From: Bacillota bacterium
GTDB lineage: Bacteria > Bacillota > Clostridia > Acetivibrionales > DSM-1351
NCBI GenBank assembly: GCA_023397905.1
Contig: JAEWSZ010000170.1
Span: 10,883-74,882, forward strand
DNA length: 64,000 nucleotides
Reading direction: 5' to 3'
The position numbers were made by a program, and so were the translations under genes. Below are positions 1-9,411 of the stretch, piece after piece. Numbering within the stretch: the first letter of the stretch is position 1; each line of letters starts with the position of its first letter. Under the pieces are notes generated by a model. It did not search any database. It had not been told where the DNA came from and saw only the letters and a list, made by a program, of their open reading frames with translations.

Positions 1-1268
1 TCAGAGCAGGTATTATCCAGACCGTGGATCACATTTGACAGATCCGGCTCCGGGACAATGGTGGGAGACTTCACTTTAGGCAGTTTCGCCTTCTCAGGGT
101 CAAACCAGTCAGGCTCGAAAAGATGCAGCCCATATCCCTTATTCACCTGCCCTCTCAGAAGCTCTATGATACGCTGGCGGCACTTTTCCGGATTTGAATG
201 GGGAAAGCACATGACATCCTGGGCCGAGTCCCTGTATCCCAGACCGGTCCTGCCTCCAACCTCTATAAAAGACGCAAACCGTGACCAGACCACATTTGTT
301 TCGGCCTGGTACAGGTTCCATATGTTCAGCATTGTATTCATTCCTTCATTGGGAGTAGCACACTGAAAAATACTCAGCTTCTTATCCCAGTATTCTTTTA
401 GCTCCTGAAAAGCCCTGTCTACATTATGTAAATTTGAATATTTTTCTTTTATCAAGCGGCCTTTTTTCCTGTCCCCTTCGCCCAGCATATACACAAGCCT
501 TATCTCTTCACCGGGCTCCAGAACTATGCGTTTGTGGAGAGAACCGCAGTGATTGCCTCCCAGCTCGGCGCTGCTCCGGCATACGCCCTTTTCCACAGCT
601 ATTGGATTTGACTCCGTCCTGTAAGGACCTATAAATTTGTCCCTCAGGCAATCAAACCCGTCAGGCTCAAAGCTGGAGGCAAAAAACTGGTATCCGTTGG
701 GCTCATAGAACAGGTCGTATTCTATTATGCCGTCCCGGTAATTTGAGCCGGCGCAGTACAGGCTCATCTGATGATTCTGATTGTCGATTTCTATTTCGTG
801 AAAAGAAAATTCACAATAGGAAAAAACGCTTATATTTCTCTTAATATCGGAATCGTTCCTGATTTTTATATCCCACAATTCCACATCGTCTTCAATGGGG
901 ATGAACAGGGTCTGTTCAGCATTAATACCTCCGTAGCTGCTGCTGAATTTAGAATAGGACAGCCCGTGGCGGCACTGGAAATACTCCAGCTCCCGGGCAA
1001 CCGGCTGCCAGGAAACCGACCAGTAATCCGAACTGTCATCATCCCTCAGATAAACATAGTGCCCCGGACGGTCAAGCGGAATTCCGTTTGGCCTGAAACG
1101 TGTAATCCTGTGATGCTGGGCGCTTTTATAGAAAAGGTATCCTCCGGCATTATGGGATATTACGGCGCACATGTCCTTAACTCCGAGATAATTTGTCCAT
1201 GAAACCGGTACATCCGGCCTTTCTATAACATATTCCCTGTTTTTGTTGTCAAAATAACCGTATCTCAT
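1..1268 (-). CDS. GH94 disaccharide phosphorylase, N-terminal part (cut by window edge)
   Basis: The frame runs in from the left edge, so only the first 422 residues are present and the catalytic part of the barrel lies outside. The start ATG has AGGGAGG eight bases upstream. The protein reads as a GH94 phosphorylase: YFDNKNREYVI at the start, RPGHYVYLRDDD, YWSVSWQPV, NQNHQMSLY and NHCGSLHK in the beta-sandwich domain, then RFASFIEVGGRTGLGYRD near residue 330 in the helical barrel. GH94 enzymes split beta-linked disaccharides with phosphate in the cytoplasm, yielding a sugar 1-phosphate. From memory the wording is closer to N,N'-diacetylchitobiose phosphorylase than to cellobiose phosphorylase; specificity is inference. 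It is the last gene of a minus-strand run behind a sugar ABC importer that would supply its substrate. Confidence 0.85.
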   Translation of the reverse strand, partial: MRYGYFDNKNREYVIERPDVPVSWTNYLGVKDMCAVISHNAGGYLFYKSAQHHRITRFRPNGIPLDRPGHYVYLRDDDSSDYWSVSWQPVARELEYFQCRHGLSYSKFSSSYGGINAEQTLFIPIEDDVELWDIKIRNDSDIKRNISVFSYCEFSFHEIEIDNQNHQMSLYCAGSNYRDGIIEYDLFYEPNGYQFFASSFEPDGFDCLRDKFIGPYRTESNPIAVEKGVCRSSAELGGNHCGSLHKRIVLEPGEEIRLVYMLGEGDRKKGRLIKEKYSNLHNVDRAFQELKEYWDKKLSIFQCATPNEGMNTMLNIWNLYQAETNVVWSRFASFIEVGGRTGLGYRDSAQDVMCFPHSNPEKCRQRIIELLRGQVNKGYGLHLFEPDWFDPEKAKLPKVKSPTIVPEPDLSNVIHGLDNTCS

Positions 1269-1320
1269 ATTAAGCCTCCCTGTATGGTAAATTGCATTTA
1301 TGCAAAGTTATGAACGCTTT

Positions 1321-2229
1321 TTATCCCTTTACAGCTCCTGCCGTAAGCCCTTTTATTACATACTCCTGTGAAACGATGTACATAACTATTACAGGAACCA
1401 CCGTTATGAGGATCGCGGCCATCATAGCGCCGTAATCTGTGCTGTACAGGCTCTGGACCTGTGAAATGAGAACCGTGACAGGCTGGTTTCTCTTGCTCAG
1501 GTATACCAGCGGCGTCAGAAGGTCATTGTACGACCACAGAAATTCCATGATACCCACCGATACCATTGCGGGTATGGTCAAAGGTACTGTAATACGCGTA
1601 AATATTTTTCCTATACTGCAGCCGTCCATTAACGCGGCTTCCTCCAATTCTTTGGGCAGCCCCGACATGAAGCTGGTCAGCATCAGTATCGCAAAATTCA
1701 TCAGCCCCGCCACCTGCGGAATGATCACCGTCAAGTGCGAGCCCTGGAAATTCGGAATATGAAGCCCGATATTTCTCATAATGACGAAGTTGGGTACTAT
1801 TACCGCAAACTGCGGTATAAGCATGCTTGCCACCAGATAGGCCTTTACATACCCTGTAAATCTGAATTTGAACCTGGCCAGCACAAAAGCCGCCATACTG
1901 CCCAAAACCAGTATCAGCAGAAGTACGCTGCCGGATATGATAAAACTGTTTGCAAAACCTCTGATAATATTGTTTTCCGAAAACCTCTTCAAGGTCTGAA
2001 AATTCTGGAATATGGTGCCGTTTTCAATATACTCCCTGGGAAAGGAAAACGCACCGCCGATTATCTCATCGTTATTTTTAAAGGAATTGATAAATATCCA
2101 TACAAGGGGAGCTATTGTGGTCAGCGCCCATAAACTCAGTATGATATATGTGATAATCTTTGAACCTTTGATCCTGTATATGCCGCTTACAGGAATATAC
2201 GTCCTTTCAGTAGTCCCGTTTTTTTCCAT
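1321..2229 (-). CDS. Carbohydrate ABC transporter permease, MalG type
   Basis: This 302-residue inner-membrane protein has about six hydrophobic segments, the first at residues 29-50, and the binding-protein-dependent transport motif EAALMDGCSIGKIF followed by ITVPLTIPA near residue 205, which contacts the ATPase subunit. It is one half of the membrane channel of a sugar importer. A GGAGGAG ribosome site lies six bases before the ATG, and the gene follows the partner permease with a 15-bp gap. No ATPase gene is in the cluster, which is usual for Firmicutes importers of this class that share one MsmX-type ATPase encoded elsewhere (family knowledge). Confidence 0.93.
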   Translation of the reverse strand: MEKNGTTERTYIPVSGIYRIKGSKIITYIILSLWALTTIAPLVWIFINSFKNNDEIIGGAFSFPREYIENGTIFQNFQTLKRFSENNIIRGFANSFIISGSVLLLILVLGSMAAFVLARFKFRFTGYVKAYLVASMLIPQFAVIVPNFVIMRNIGLHIPNFQGSHLTVIIPQVAGLMNFAILMLTSFMSGLPKELEEAALMDGCSIGKIFTRITVPLTIPAMVSVGIMEFLWSYNDLLTPLVYLSKRNQPVTVLISQVQSLYSTDYGAMMAAILITVVPVIVMYIVSQEYVIKGLTAGAVKG

Positions 2230-2244
2230 CTCTGCTCCTCCTCC

Positions 2245-3114
2245 CTAATAAAGATCTTCCCGCTTTTGAAATTTAAGATATGTCGCCACATAGATAACCA
2301 GCCACAGTGTAATTATCAGCACCGATACCGCGCTGGCATAGCCCTGGTTGTTATACACAAAGGCCTGCTGGTACTGGTAGGTGCTCAACAGCTGGCTGGC
2401 ATCCATCGGCCCGCCTCCCGTCATTACAAAAACAATGTCGAATACTTTCAGGGAACCGGCTATTACCAGGCTTATGGCAGTGATTACAACATCCTTTATG
2501 AGAGGAATGGTTATGTAAATGGTTTTTTTAATGCCTGTGATACCGTCCAGCACCGCCGATTCATAAATATCGGCAGGTACCCCCGCAATAGCCGTCAGGA
2601 ATATTACGAAGTAGAAACCCACATACTGCCACAGTACGGGGATAAGCACCAGATACATGGCGGATTTTTCGGTGATCCAGTTTACTTTCTCCATGCCCAT
2701 TGACGCCAGTATGTTATTCATCAGACCGTACTCAAATTGAAAAACCAGATAGAACATAAGACCTATTGCGGAGCCCGAAATTGTAACAGGGAAAAAATAA
2801 ACCGTCCTGAAAAACTTGAAGCCTCTGCGGATGGAGTCGGCAAGCACGGACAGGATCAGCGCAAAGCCCACCTCGACTACAACACAGCCTATTAATAAAA
2901 TGAAGGTATTGATAAGTGATTTTACTATGATGGGATCGGTAAAGAGCCGCTTATAATTTTCCACGCCTATGAAATCAAATATCTGAGACCAGTTGGAATA
3001 GTTGGTAAAACTGTATTCTACCGTTTTTGCCAGAGGAAAATAGAGAAAAACGGTAATCAGCAGAATTGCCGGAGAAAGAAACAATAAAACGTATTTTTTG
3101 CTTTTTAGCACCAT
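2245..3114 (-). CDS. Carbohydrate ABC transporter permease, MalF/UgpA type
   Basis: This 289-residue membrane protein forms the other half of the sugar channel. A first membrane helix sits at residues 8-29 (LLFLSPAILLITVFLYFPL), and the ATPase-contact motif ESAVLDGITGIKK with ITIPLIKD lies near residue 190. The typical LxPAxLLxxxF start of MalF-type permeases is present. AGGAGGT precedes the ATG by about ten bases. It lies downstream of the binding-protein gene and upstream of the MalG-type permease, in the usual order. A strong stem-loop separates it from the binding-protein gene, which probably lets the binding protein be made in excess. Confidence 0.93.
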   Translation of the reverse strand: MVLKSKKYVLLFLSPAILLITVFLYFPLAKTVEYSFTNYSNWSQIFDFIGVENYKRLFTDPIIVKSLINTFILLIGCVVVEVGFALILSVLADSIRRGFKFFRTVYFFPVTISGSAIGLMFYLVFQFEYGLMNNILASMGMEKVNWITEKSAMYLVLIPVLWQYVGFYFVIFLTAIAGVPADIYESAVLDGITGIKKTIYITIPLIKDVVITAISLVIAGSLKVFDIVFVMTGGGPMDASQLLSTYQYQQAFVYNNQGYASAVSVLIITLWLVIYVATYLKFQKREDLY

Positions 3115-3142
3115 TGCTAAATACCTCCTGTCTGTTACAAAG

Positions 3143-3168
3143 GAACATGGTGGTCACCCACCATGTTC
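3143..3168 (-). terminator. Stem-loop between binding-protein and permease genes
   Basis: An 11-bp perfect inverted repeat (GAACATGGTGG and its complement) with a four-base loop sits between the binding-protein stop and the next permease. In the transcript the stem is followed only by CTTTG, so it is more likely a leaky terminator or an mRNA-stabilising 3' hairpin than a full stop. Such hairpins are known to raise binding-protein output over permeases in ABC import operons. Confidence 0.6.
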
Positions 3169-3195
3169 TTTTATAACACATGTCGTTAATACCGC

Positions 3196-4497
3196 TTATT
3201 TAATGAGCTTCTGAGCTTCGTCAAGCAGCTGTGTGGAGGTCCTCTTACCGGTTATCACATAGGGGAGGTTCTTCCAGATGTGCGTGAAGGCTTCCTGGTT
3301 CATGGTATCTCCGATAGGTCCTGTTACTATAGTCGCATTGTTGAGCATCTGGATGCCTGCATTGAACAGCGGGGTAGCACCGTCAACCTGGCAGTTGATG
3401 GCCGGCACGCCTCCAACCTTGAAGAACTTGGCAGCTCTCTCAGGTGAAGTTACCCATTTCACAAATTTAACGGCTGCTCCGTTGGAATCCTTGTCTCCCT
3501 GGCTGGTAACATACCAACCGCTGCTGAAACCGGAAATCACTGAGGTAGGATCGGCTTTTCCGCCCGGCAGCAGATTTACCGGCATTACCGAGGTCTTATC
3601 CCCTTCAAGTGCCGCTGCGGACCATGAGCCTGAGATGAACATTGCCGCCTTCTTATCCTTCATCAGCTGCTGGCATGCGGTTTGCTTTATAGTCAAAGCA
3701 TCCTTTGAAAAAGCATTCTTTTGATACAGCTCCTTTACCCTGTCCAGAGCCTGAGCCCAGGAAGGGTCAAAAGTCGTATCGTGGCCTTCTTTTCCGCCCA
3801 TGGAGAGCAGGAAGGTTTCAATCAAATAGTGGGGCTCTTCCGCGAAAGAGCAGGCTATAGGTGTGATATTCAGCTTGTTGAAGGCATCTACCGCCGCCAA
3901 CAGTTCATCCCAGTTTGTGGGAACCTTTATATTATTTGAATCAAACAGGTCCTTGTTATAGTACATTCCCTCCCAGAAGCCTATGTACGGAAGCGCATAC
4001 TGCTTTCCGTCATATTTTACATAGTCGAGGGCTCCTGTTCCGAAATTCTTGCTCCATTCGGTGTCTTTTGCAAGCTCGTCATCCCAGGTGATAAGTTTGC
4101 CCGAAGTTACCAGAGGCTTTCCTATTTCGCCGGTAAAACCGTATGTAACGGCGGGTTCATTGCCAGAAGCAAAATCCGTATTTATCTTTGTCTTAAATGC
4201 ATCCGAAGCGGCCGGAGTGGAATCGTCCACTATTTCAACATTTGGATTTTCCGCCATGAAGTCTTTTATGGCTTCCTGCCATACCGTAGTCCAGGTGTCT
4301 CCGCCGGTGAAAAATGACGACGCTCTGAATTTAACTTTTTCAGGCGGTTTTGTAGACTCGCTTGCCACAGTTGTAGTGGGGGCGGCTGACGAAGGCGAGG
4401 AATCGGACTGCTGGTCCTTATTGCCGCATGCCGCAAACAGGGTGATTGTCATTGCCGCAGCCACTGTAGCGGCTATGGTTCTAAAACTACTCTTCAT
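3196..4497 (-). CDS. Sugar ABC transporter substrate-binding lipoprotein (family 1)
   Basis: This 433-residue protein begins with a lipoprotein signal peptide: positive MKSSFR, a hydrophobic stretch, then lipobox LFAAC with the modified Cys at residue 24. A Ser/Thr/Pro-rich linker follows, then the extracellular solute-binding fold of family 1, including GEIGKPLVTSGKLITWDD, ALPYIGFWEGMYYNKDLF and PTNWDELLAAVDAF. It captures the sugar outside the membrane and delivers it to the two permeases encoded downstream. GGAGGA lies eight bases before the ATG. It is divergent from the sensor kinase gene at 4692, so the intergenic 190 bp should hold both promoters. Confidence 0.93.
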   Translation of the reverse strand: MKSSFRTIAATVAAAMTITLFAACGNKDQQSDSSPSSAAPTTTVASESTKPPEKVKFRASSFFTGGDTWTTVWQEAIKDFMAENPNVEIVDDSTPAASDAFKTKINTDFASGNEPAVTYGFTGEIGKPLVTSGKLITWDDELAKDTEWSKNFGTGALDYVKYDGKQYALPYIGFWEGMYYNKDLFDSNNIKVPTNWDELLAAVDAFNKLNITPIACSFAEEPHYLIETFLLSMGGKEGHDTTFDPSWAQALDRVKELYQKNAFSKDALTIKQTACQQLMKDKKAAMFISGSWSAAALEGDKTSVMPVNLLPGGKADPTSVISGFSSGWYVTSQGDKDSNGAAVKFVKWVTSPERAAKFFKVGGVPAINCQVDGATPLFNAGIQMLNNATIVTGPIGDTMNQEAFTHIWKNLPYVITGKRTSTQLLDEAQKLIK

Positions 4498-4691
4498 TAC
4501 TAAATCCTCCTTAAAATTTTTATTGATATACCTGTATTATATTTTTTGCACATATATATTTGAATGAGATAATCTTGGTATTACTTGTTTAATTTTGGCA
4601 TGCTTATACAATTTAAAGGATTTTTACCATCACTTGTATAATAATTACAATAACATATTTTTAATATATAAAGTCAAATAAAAGGTGCGCT

Positions 4692-6473
4692 ATGGTAAGA
4701 AACATAATACGAAATTTATCGGGCAAGCTGACAATAAAAGCGAAACTTGTTATCATATCCATTATATTTCTGTGCTATCCTATCGTGGTCATAGGGTATT
4801 TCGGCTATCAAAGCGTCTCCGAGACCCTGAAGGAAAAGTCCTTCAATTATTCCAAGGCAACAGTGGACGAGCTTTCGGTCATATTTTCAGAACGCCTGGA
4901 AACTCTCAGGGCCTTTTCCTTCCAGATCCTGTATGACCGCAACATATATGAAGCGGGCAATATCATAGAATTGAACCAGAATGACTATGACTGGGAAAGC
5001 AATTTCACCAAATACCTTAAAGCCAATCTCTACTCAAAATATGAGTTTTCCGAGCTGTCGGTCTATTTCACCTCCAGTGACAGGCTCTACCAGGTAAGCC
5101 GCTCCAACCTTCAGATGACAACCTCAGCCTTTATAAAAGACCAACTCTACAGGCAGGCCCGGGCCGGCAAGGGCACCCCGGTGTGGGTAGTTGAACAGCC
5201 GGAACCCGGAACCATGGATATCTACCTCACCAAGCTGGTGTACTCCCCCAACGGGGAAGGAAACGAGGTGGGACTCATAGTCTTTAAAATAGACCGGACC
5301 GAGCTGTTTAAAACCTTTAAAAGCTTTGAGTCAACCTTAAAGCATGATTTGAGCGTTGTGAGCGCCAATAATGTCGAGGTATACAGCTTTAATACGTCGG
5401 ATCAGAAGATCGATCTTTCCAAGTTGCCTCCCGGCGCCAATACGCAGGAGGTTTCAGAAGTAAATATCGGCAATGACACTATTTATTACATATGCAAGGT
5501 CATCAAGCCCTCCAACTGGAAGCTTGTCATCAAGATTTCCTCAAACAGCCTCCTGAAGGAGGTAAAAAATGAGGCCAGCATTATAATCATCCTTTGCCTC
5601 ATAGGCCTTCCCATCATACTTATGTTAATAAATTTTTTATACATCGACCTGATACGCCCTCTCAATCTTCTGATTAAAAAAATGCTGCAGATCGAAAAAG
5701 GCACCATAGGCGTCACCATCGACATAAAGCGTTCGGATGAAATGGGCTATGTGATCCGCTCCTTCAACAATATGTCCCAGCAGATAGGCACCCTGATAAA
5801 CAAAGTCTACAAGGTGCAGCTGGCAGTGAAGGATTCTGAGATAAAAGCCCTGCAGGCCCAGATAAATCCGCACTTTTTATACAACACTCTGGAGACCATA
5901 AACTGGAAAGCCAAAATAAACGGTGTGGAGGAGATCAGCGAAATGGTGGGAGCTCTTTCTTCAATAATAGATGCAAATTTGAACAGAAAGGGCGAAAGCA
6001 CCATACTGCTCCGGAAGGAAATAGAATACATAAAAAACTACAACCTGATAATATCCAAAAGATTCGGCTCCAAAATCACCTTTGTCATTAATGTGGCGGA
6101 GGATACGCTGGGCTGCAAAATTCCCAAGCTCATAATACAGCCCCTTATTGAAAATGCTGTATACCACGGTCTGGAAATGAAGAAAGGCAGCGGCACGATC
6201 GAATTAAACATCCATAAGACGAATAATATTATGTATATATATGTCACCGACGACGGACTGGGCATAGATGAAAATACCCTTTCAGACCTGAAGGCCAAAA
6301 TGGATGAGGATATTTTTAACAATTCCGGCCATGCGCCGCAGGATAACTCAAAGATAGGCGTCATAAATGTCCACAGGCGTCTCAGGCTGCTCTATGGCGA
6401 CGAGTACGGCCTGACCATACAAAGCCAGGTGAGACAGGGCACCACCATTACAATAAAAATACCGGTGCTGTAA
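4692..6473 (+). CDS. YesM-type sensor histidine kinase
   Basis: This 593-residue membrane kinase has a first helix at about residues 18-38, an extracellular sensor region, a second helix at about 296-318 and a HAMP-like region after it. The phosphoacceptor is in AQINPHFLYNTLE (His394), diagnostic of the HisKA-less LytS/YesM kinases (His_kinase, PF06580). The ATPase domain shows LIIQPLIENAVYHG as N box and DDGLGID as G1 box, with RLRLLYGDEYGL near the end. It is followed 69 bp later by a YesN-type regulator and is divergent from the ABC importer, so it probably senses the imported sugar, perhaps through the binding protein, and drives importer expression. Confidence 0.92.
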   Translation: MVRNIIRNLSGKLTIKAKLVIISIIFLCYPIVVIGYFGYQSVSETLKEKSFNYSKATVDELSVIFSERLETLRAFSFQILYDRNIYEAGNIIELNQNDYDWESNFTKYLKANLYSKYEFSELSVYFTSSDRLYQVSRSNLQMTTSAFIKDQLYRQARAGKGTPVWVVEQPEPGTMDIYLTKLVYSPNGEGNEVGLIVFKIDRTELFKTFKSFESTLKHDLSVVSANNVEVYSFNTSDQKIDLSKLPPGANTQEVSEVNIGNDTIYYICKVIKPSNWKLVIKISSNSLLKEVKNEASIIIILCLIGLPIILMLINFLYIDLIRPLNLLIKKMLQIEKGTIGVTIDIKRSDEMGYVIRSFNNMSQQIGTLINKVYKVQLAVKDSEIKALQAQINPHFLYNTLETINWKAKINGVEEISEMVGALSSIIDANLNRKGESTILLRKEIEYIKNYNLIISKRFGSKITFVINVAEDTLGCKIPKLIIQPLIENAVYHGLEMKKGSGTIELNIHKTNNIMYIYVTDDGLGIDENTLSDLKAKMDEDIFNNSGHAPQDNSKIGVINVHRRLRLLYGDEYGLTIQSQVRQGTTITIKIPVL

Positions 6474-6542
6474 AACACTGTTGTTTTGCAAAAAGCGGCG
6501 GTTTACAGAAGGTTAAATAAAACCCGGATTGGAGGAGCAAAA

Positions 6543-7367
6543 ATGTACAAAGTAATGATAATAGACGACGAAGAAACCATAAGAGAAGGCATGCGCTCAG
6601 TTATCAACTGGGAGAAGCACAACTGTGCCATTATAGGGGAAGCCGAAGACGGAGACGAGGGCGTAAAGCTCATTACGGAATTAAAGCCCGATATAATTTT
6701 TACAGATGTGAGGATGCCCGGTCTGAACGGCCTGGAGATGATTTCACAGATCAGTGAGCTGCATCACCGGTGTATAATAATTATCCTTACAGGCTTCAGG
6801 GAATTTGAATACGCGCAGCAGGCCATACGCCTGGGGGCTTTCCGGCTGATACTCAAGCCCACAAACACAGATGAACTGCTCCAGACCATTGACGATGCAG
6901 TTGCCGAGCTGAAAAGGCAGGCTTCAAGCCAGAATGAGCTTGCCAATCTGCGCACAAAGCTAAAGGAATTGTACGGCATATCACAGTCCGCCCAAGATAT
7001 GCCTTCTTCCTCCTCAGAACCCTCCTCCAACTCCAAATACCTTGTTGCAAAAGCCATTGAAATCTTAAAATTGAACTATTTCAGGGACCTGGACCTGAAA
7101 ACTGTTTCCGATCAGCTGTATATAAGCACCTGGCACCTGAGCAAGCTGCTGAAAAAAGAAACCGGAAGCAATTTCATAGACATTTTAAATGAAATAAGAA
7201 TCGAAGAGTCAAAAAAAATGCTTTTGTCCCCTCAGCTCAAAATATATGAAATCGCCGAAAAAGTGGGCTACGCAGACGTGCCTTACTTCACAAAGCTCTT
7301 TAAAAAGCACACGGGACAGACGCCCATGGAATATAAAAACAGTGCAAAGCCAATTACTGCCGGCTGA
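6543..7367 (+). CDS. YesN-type response regulator, receiver plus AraC DNA-binding domain
   Basis: This 274-residue regulator has an N-terminal receiver with the acidic pair at IIDDEE, phosphoacceptor Asp55 in FTDVRMPG, and the conserved Lys in LKPTNTDEL. A Ser-rich linker near residue 150 leads to a C-terminal AraC-type double helix-turn-helix ending in IAEKVGYADVPYFTKLFKKHTGQTP. The start at 6543 is chosen because GGAGGAG sits just upstream; the frame is open 57 bases further but has no ribosome site there. It should be phosphorylated by the upstream kinase and activate the divergent sugar-import genes. Confidence 0.92.
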   Translation: MYKVMIIDDEETIREGMRSVINWEKHNCAIIGEAEDGDEGVKLITELKPDIIFTDVRMPGLNGLEMISQISELHHRCIIIILTGFREFEYAQQAIRLGAFRLILKPTNTDELLQTIDDAVAELKRQASSQNELANLRTKLKELYGISQSAQDMPSSSSEPSSNSKYLVAKAIEILKLNYFRDLDLKTVSDQLYISTWHLSKLLKKETGSNFIDILNEIRIEESKKMLLSPQLKIYEIAEKVGYADVPYFTKLFKKHTGQTPMEYKNSAKPITAG

Positions 7368-7593
7368 AGACGAAGGTTTTAGCCATAATTGACGTATAAA
7401 ATCTGCCTGTCCTTGAATATCTGATTTTTTTAATATATCATATATATGCAGTTATAAAAGTATACGGTATAAGTACGTGCAATTATAAATAATAAAGCTA
7501 TGAACACATGCAGCCATAATACACAGAACCATGAATAAGGCAGCCAGAAACGGGATACATAAATATATTTACACACAAATTGAAAGGATTCCG

Positions 7594-7869
7594 ATGATAA
7601 ACAGATTTTACCTGATGGTTGCAATTGGATGTTTTATAGCTGTACTGATAACCTTACTGCTTGGCAGGGTTTTCAGAAAAAGTGCCTTTGTGAAATATAT
7701 TCCGGCAGTGATTTCAGCTGTCGGGGCTGTTGGGCTGTTCATAAAGGCAAGAGCTTTTTCAGAAGGCTTCGGAGCCATAGGTTATGTAGTTCTTGCATTG
7801 TTTGCATGTGCCGTATCTTTCGTTGCTTTTGTCACCGCATTTATAATGGGGCTGGTGCAAAGAAAATAA
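7594..7869 (+). CDS. Small YesK-like membrane protein
   Basis: This 91-residue protein has three hydrophobic segments, at about residues 2-21, 30-47 and 60-85, and little else. Its size and layout, including VKYIPAVISAVGAVGLFI, recall YesK-like proteins of Firmicutes, whose function is unknown. GAAAGGA lies just before the ATG at 7594; the frame extends upstream to 7531 without a ribosome site. It stands alone between the response regulator and the YitT gene. The family assignment is from memory and is tentative. Confidence 0.6.
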   Translation: MINRFYLMVAIGCFIAVLITLLLGRVFRKSAFVKYIPAVISAVGAVGLFIKARAFSEGFGAIGYVVLALFACAVSFVAFVTAFIMGLVQRK

Positions 7870-7938
7870 GTAACTGTAGTTTGCAGTGCAATTGCAGTAT
7901 TAATTAATATCATACGTTTTAAGGAGCCTGGAGCTGTT

Positions 7939-8790
7939 ATGATGAAGCGTTTATGGGATTTTTTACTGATTAATTTCGGATTGCTTTTAGTTGCTATCGG
8001 TATTTGCTTTTTCAAAGTGCCCAACCATTTTGCCACCGGAGGCGTCAGCGGCCTCGCAATAATTTTCAGCAGTTTCTTTCCCAATATTGACGTGGGTCCC
8101 ATGATGATGATAATAAATATAATTCTGATGATCGTAGGCTTTTTCTTCCTGGGTTCGGATTTCGGCTCGAAAACAGTTTATTCAAGCTTTGCCCTGTCCG
8201 GCCTGGTCTGGATCATCCAGAAAATTTTTCCTCTTACCCACCCGCTCACCAACGACATGATGCTGGAGCTGGTGTTTTCAATTATCTTCCCAGCCATAGG
8301 CTCCGCAATAGTTTTCAACCGCAATGCCTCCACAGGCGGAACGGATATAGTCGCAAAGATCCTCAGCAAGTTTACAAATCTGAATATCGGGAAGACCCTG
8401 CTCATAAGCGATTTTTTCATTGCCGTCGGCGCAGGTGCGGTCTTCGGCATAAAGATAGGCCTCTATTCCGTTTTAGGGCTCATTATGAAGGCTTTTATGA
8501 TCGATATGGTGATCGAAGGGCTCAATGTGAGCAAGCAGATGGTAATTATCAGTTCAAAACCGGAGGAAATAAAGAGGTATATTGTAGATGAGCTCCACAG
8601 GGGCGCAACTATTTACAAGGCAGAAGGGGCTTTCACCCACAATCAGGAGGAGGTAATCTCCACCGTTTTGAGCCGAAGGCAGGCCATAAAGCTGCGTACC
8701 TATATAAGAAGCACCGACCGTTTTGCCTTCATCACGATCACAAATTCTTCGGAAATAATCGGAAAAGGCTTCAGAAGCATGGACAATTAA
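7939..8790 (+). CDS. YitT family membrane protein
   Basis: This 283-residue protein fits the YitT family: five to six hydrophobic segments in the first 200 residues (DUF161, with GGVSGLAIIFSSFFP and NRNASTGGTDIVAKIL) and a cytoplasmic DUF2179 domain at the C-terminus with RGATIYKAEGAFTHNQEEVI. Length matches the family norm of about 280-290. Function in the family is not settled; transport roles have been proposed. Ribosome sites AAGGAG and GGAG precede two adjacent ATGs at 7939 and 7942, so either could be used. Confidence 0.92.
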   Translation: MMKRLWDFLLINFGLLLVAIGICFFKVPNHFATGGVSGLAIIFSSFFPNIDVGPMMMIINIILMIVGFFFLGSDFGSKTVYSSFALSGLVWIIQKIFPLTHPLTNDMMLELVFSIIFPAIGSAIVFNRNASTGGTDIVAKILSKFTNLNIGKTLLISDFFIAVGAGAVFGIKIGLYSVLGLIMKAFMIDMVIEGLNVSKQMVIISSKPEEIKRYIVDELHRGATIYKAEGAFTHNQEEVISTVLSRRQAIKLRTYIRSTDRFAFITITNSSEIIGKGFRSMDN

Positions 8791-8902
8791 ATCTTTAACC
8801 TTATTTGTAAATTCATAAAAAAGATAACCCCAGGGAAAGCTACCCATATAAATATCATTATTGGCAAATATGTGTGGATAAACATCAAGGGAGGACATAA
8901 TT

Positions 8903-9394
8903 TTGAACATAACAGTTGCCATAATCGTTCTCCTTTCGACCTGGAAATGGGGAGACTGGAGAAATTGGCAAAAGTACCATACTACCATGCTTCTGGTAAT
9001 GGCAGGCAATCTATTATATCAGTTTATATACTACAGTCATCTATTATGGGAGATTCAACCTGACATAACGAATCACACTGTTGTTGAGGTATTCTATTCT
9101 GTTTTTATATTTCCGCTGACCGCATTGATGTTTTTGTCAAATTATCCGGTACCCTTTAAAAATCAAATCCTCCATATTCTAAAATACATTGCCGTGTACA
9201 CTTTTTTTGAATTTGTCTTTTCCATATCCGGCAGGATTACCTATCACTACGGCTGGAATCTCTTTTGGTCCCTTGGCTGGAATTTTGTCATGTTCCCGAT
9301 TTGGGCACTGCACCACAAAAGACCGCTTATGGCATATGGAGTTTCTTCCATTGTTGTAATAGTGATACTGCTGATCTTTCCAGTCACCGCATAG
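8903..9394 (+). CDS. CBO0543-like integral membrane protein
   Basis: This 163-residue protein has about five membrane segments and a pattern I associate with the CBO0543 family of Clostridia and Bacilli: WKWGDWRNWQKYHTTML near the start, GNLLYQFIYYSHLLW, and TYHYGWNLFWSLGWNF near residue 115. No function is known for the family. Translation probably begins at TTG (8903), because GGGAGG lies eight bases upstream and the N-terminal helix begins directly there. It is followed by the convergent MFS gene. Confidence 0.75.
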   Translation: MNITVAIIVLLSTWKWGDWRNWQKYHTTMLLVMAGNLLYQFIYYSHLLWEIQPDITNHTVVEVFYSVFIFPLTALMFLSNYPVPFKNQILHILKYIAVYTFFEFVFSISGRITYHYGWNLFWSLGWNFVMFPIWALHHKRPLMAYGVSSIVVIVILLIFPVTA

Positions 9395-9411
9395 ACAATC
9401 CGGAGGATTTA

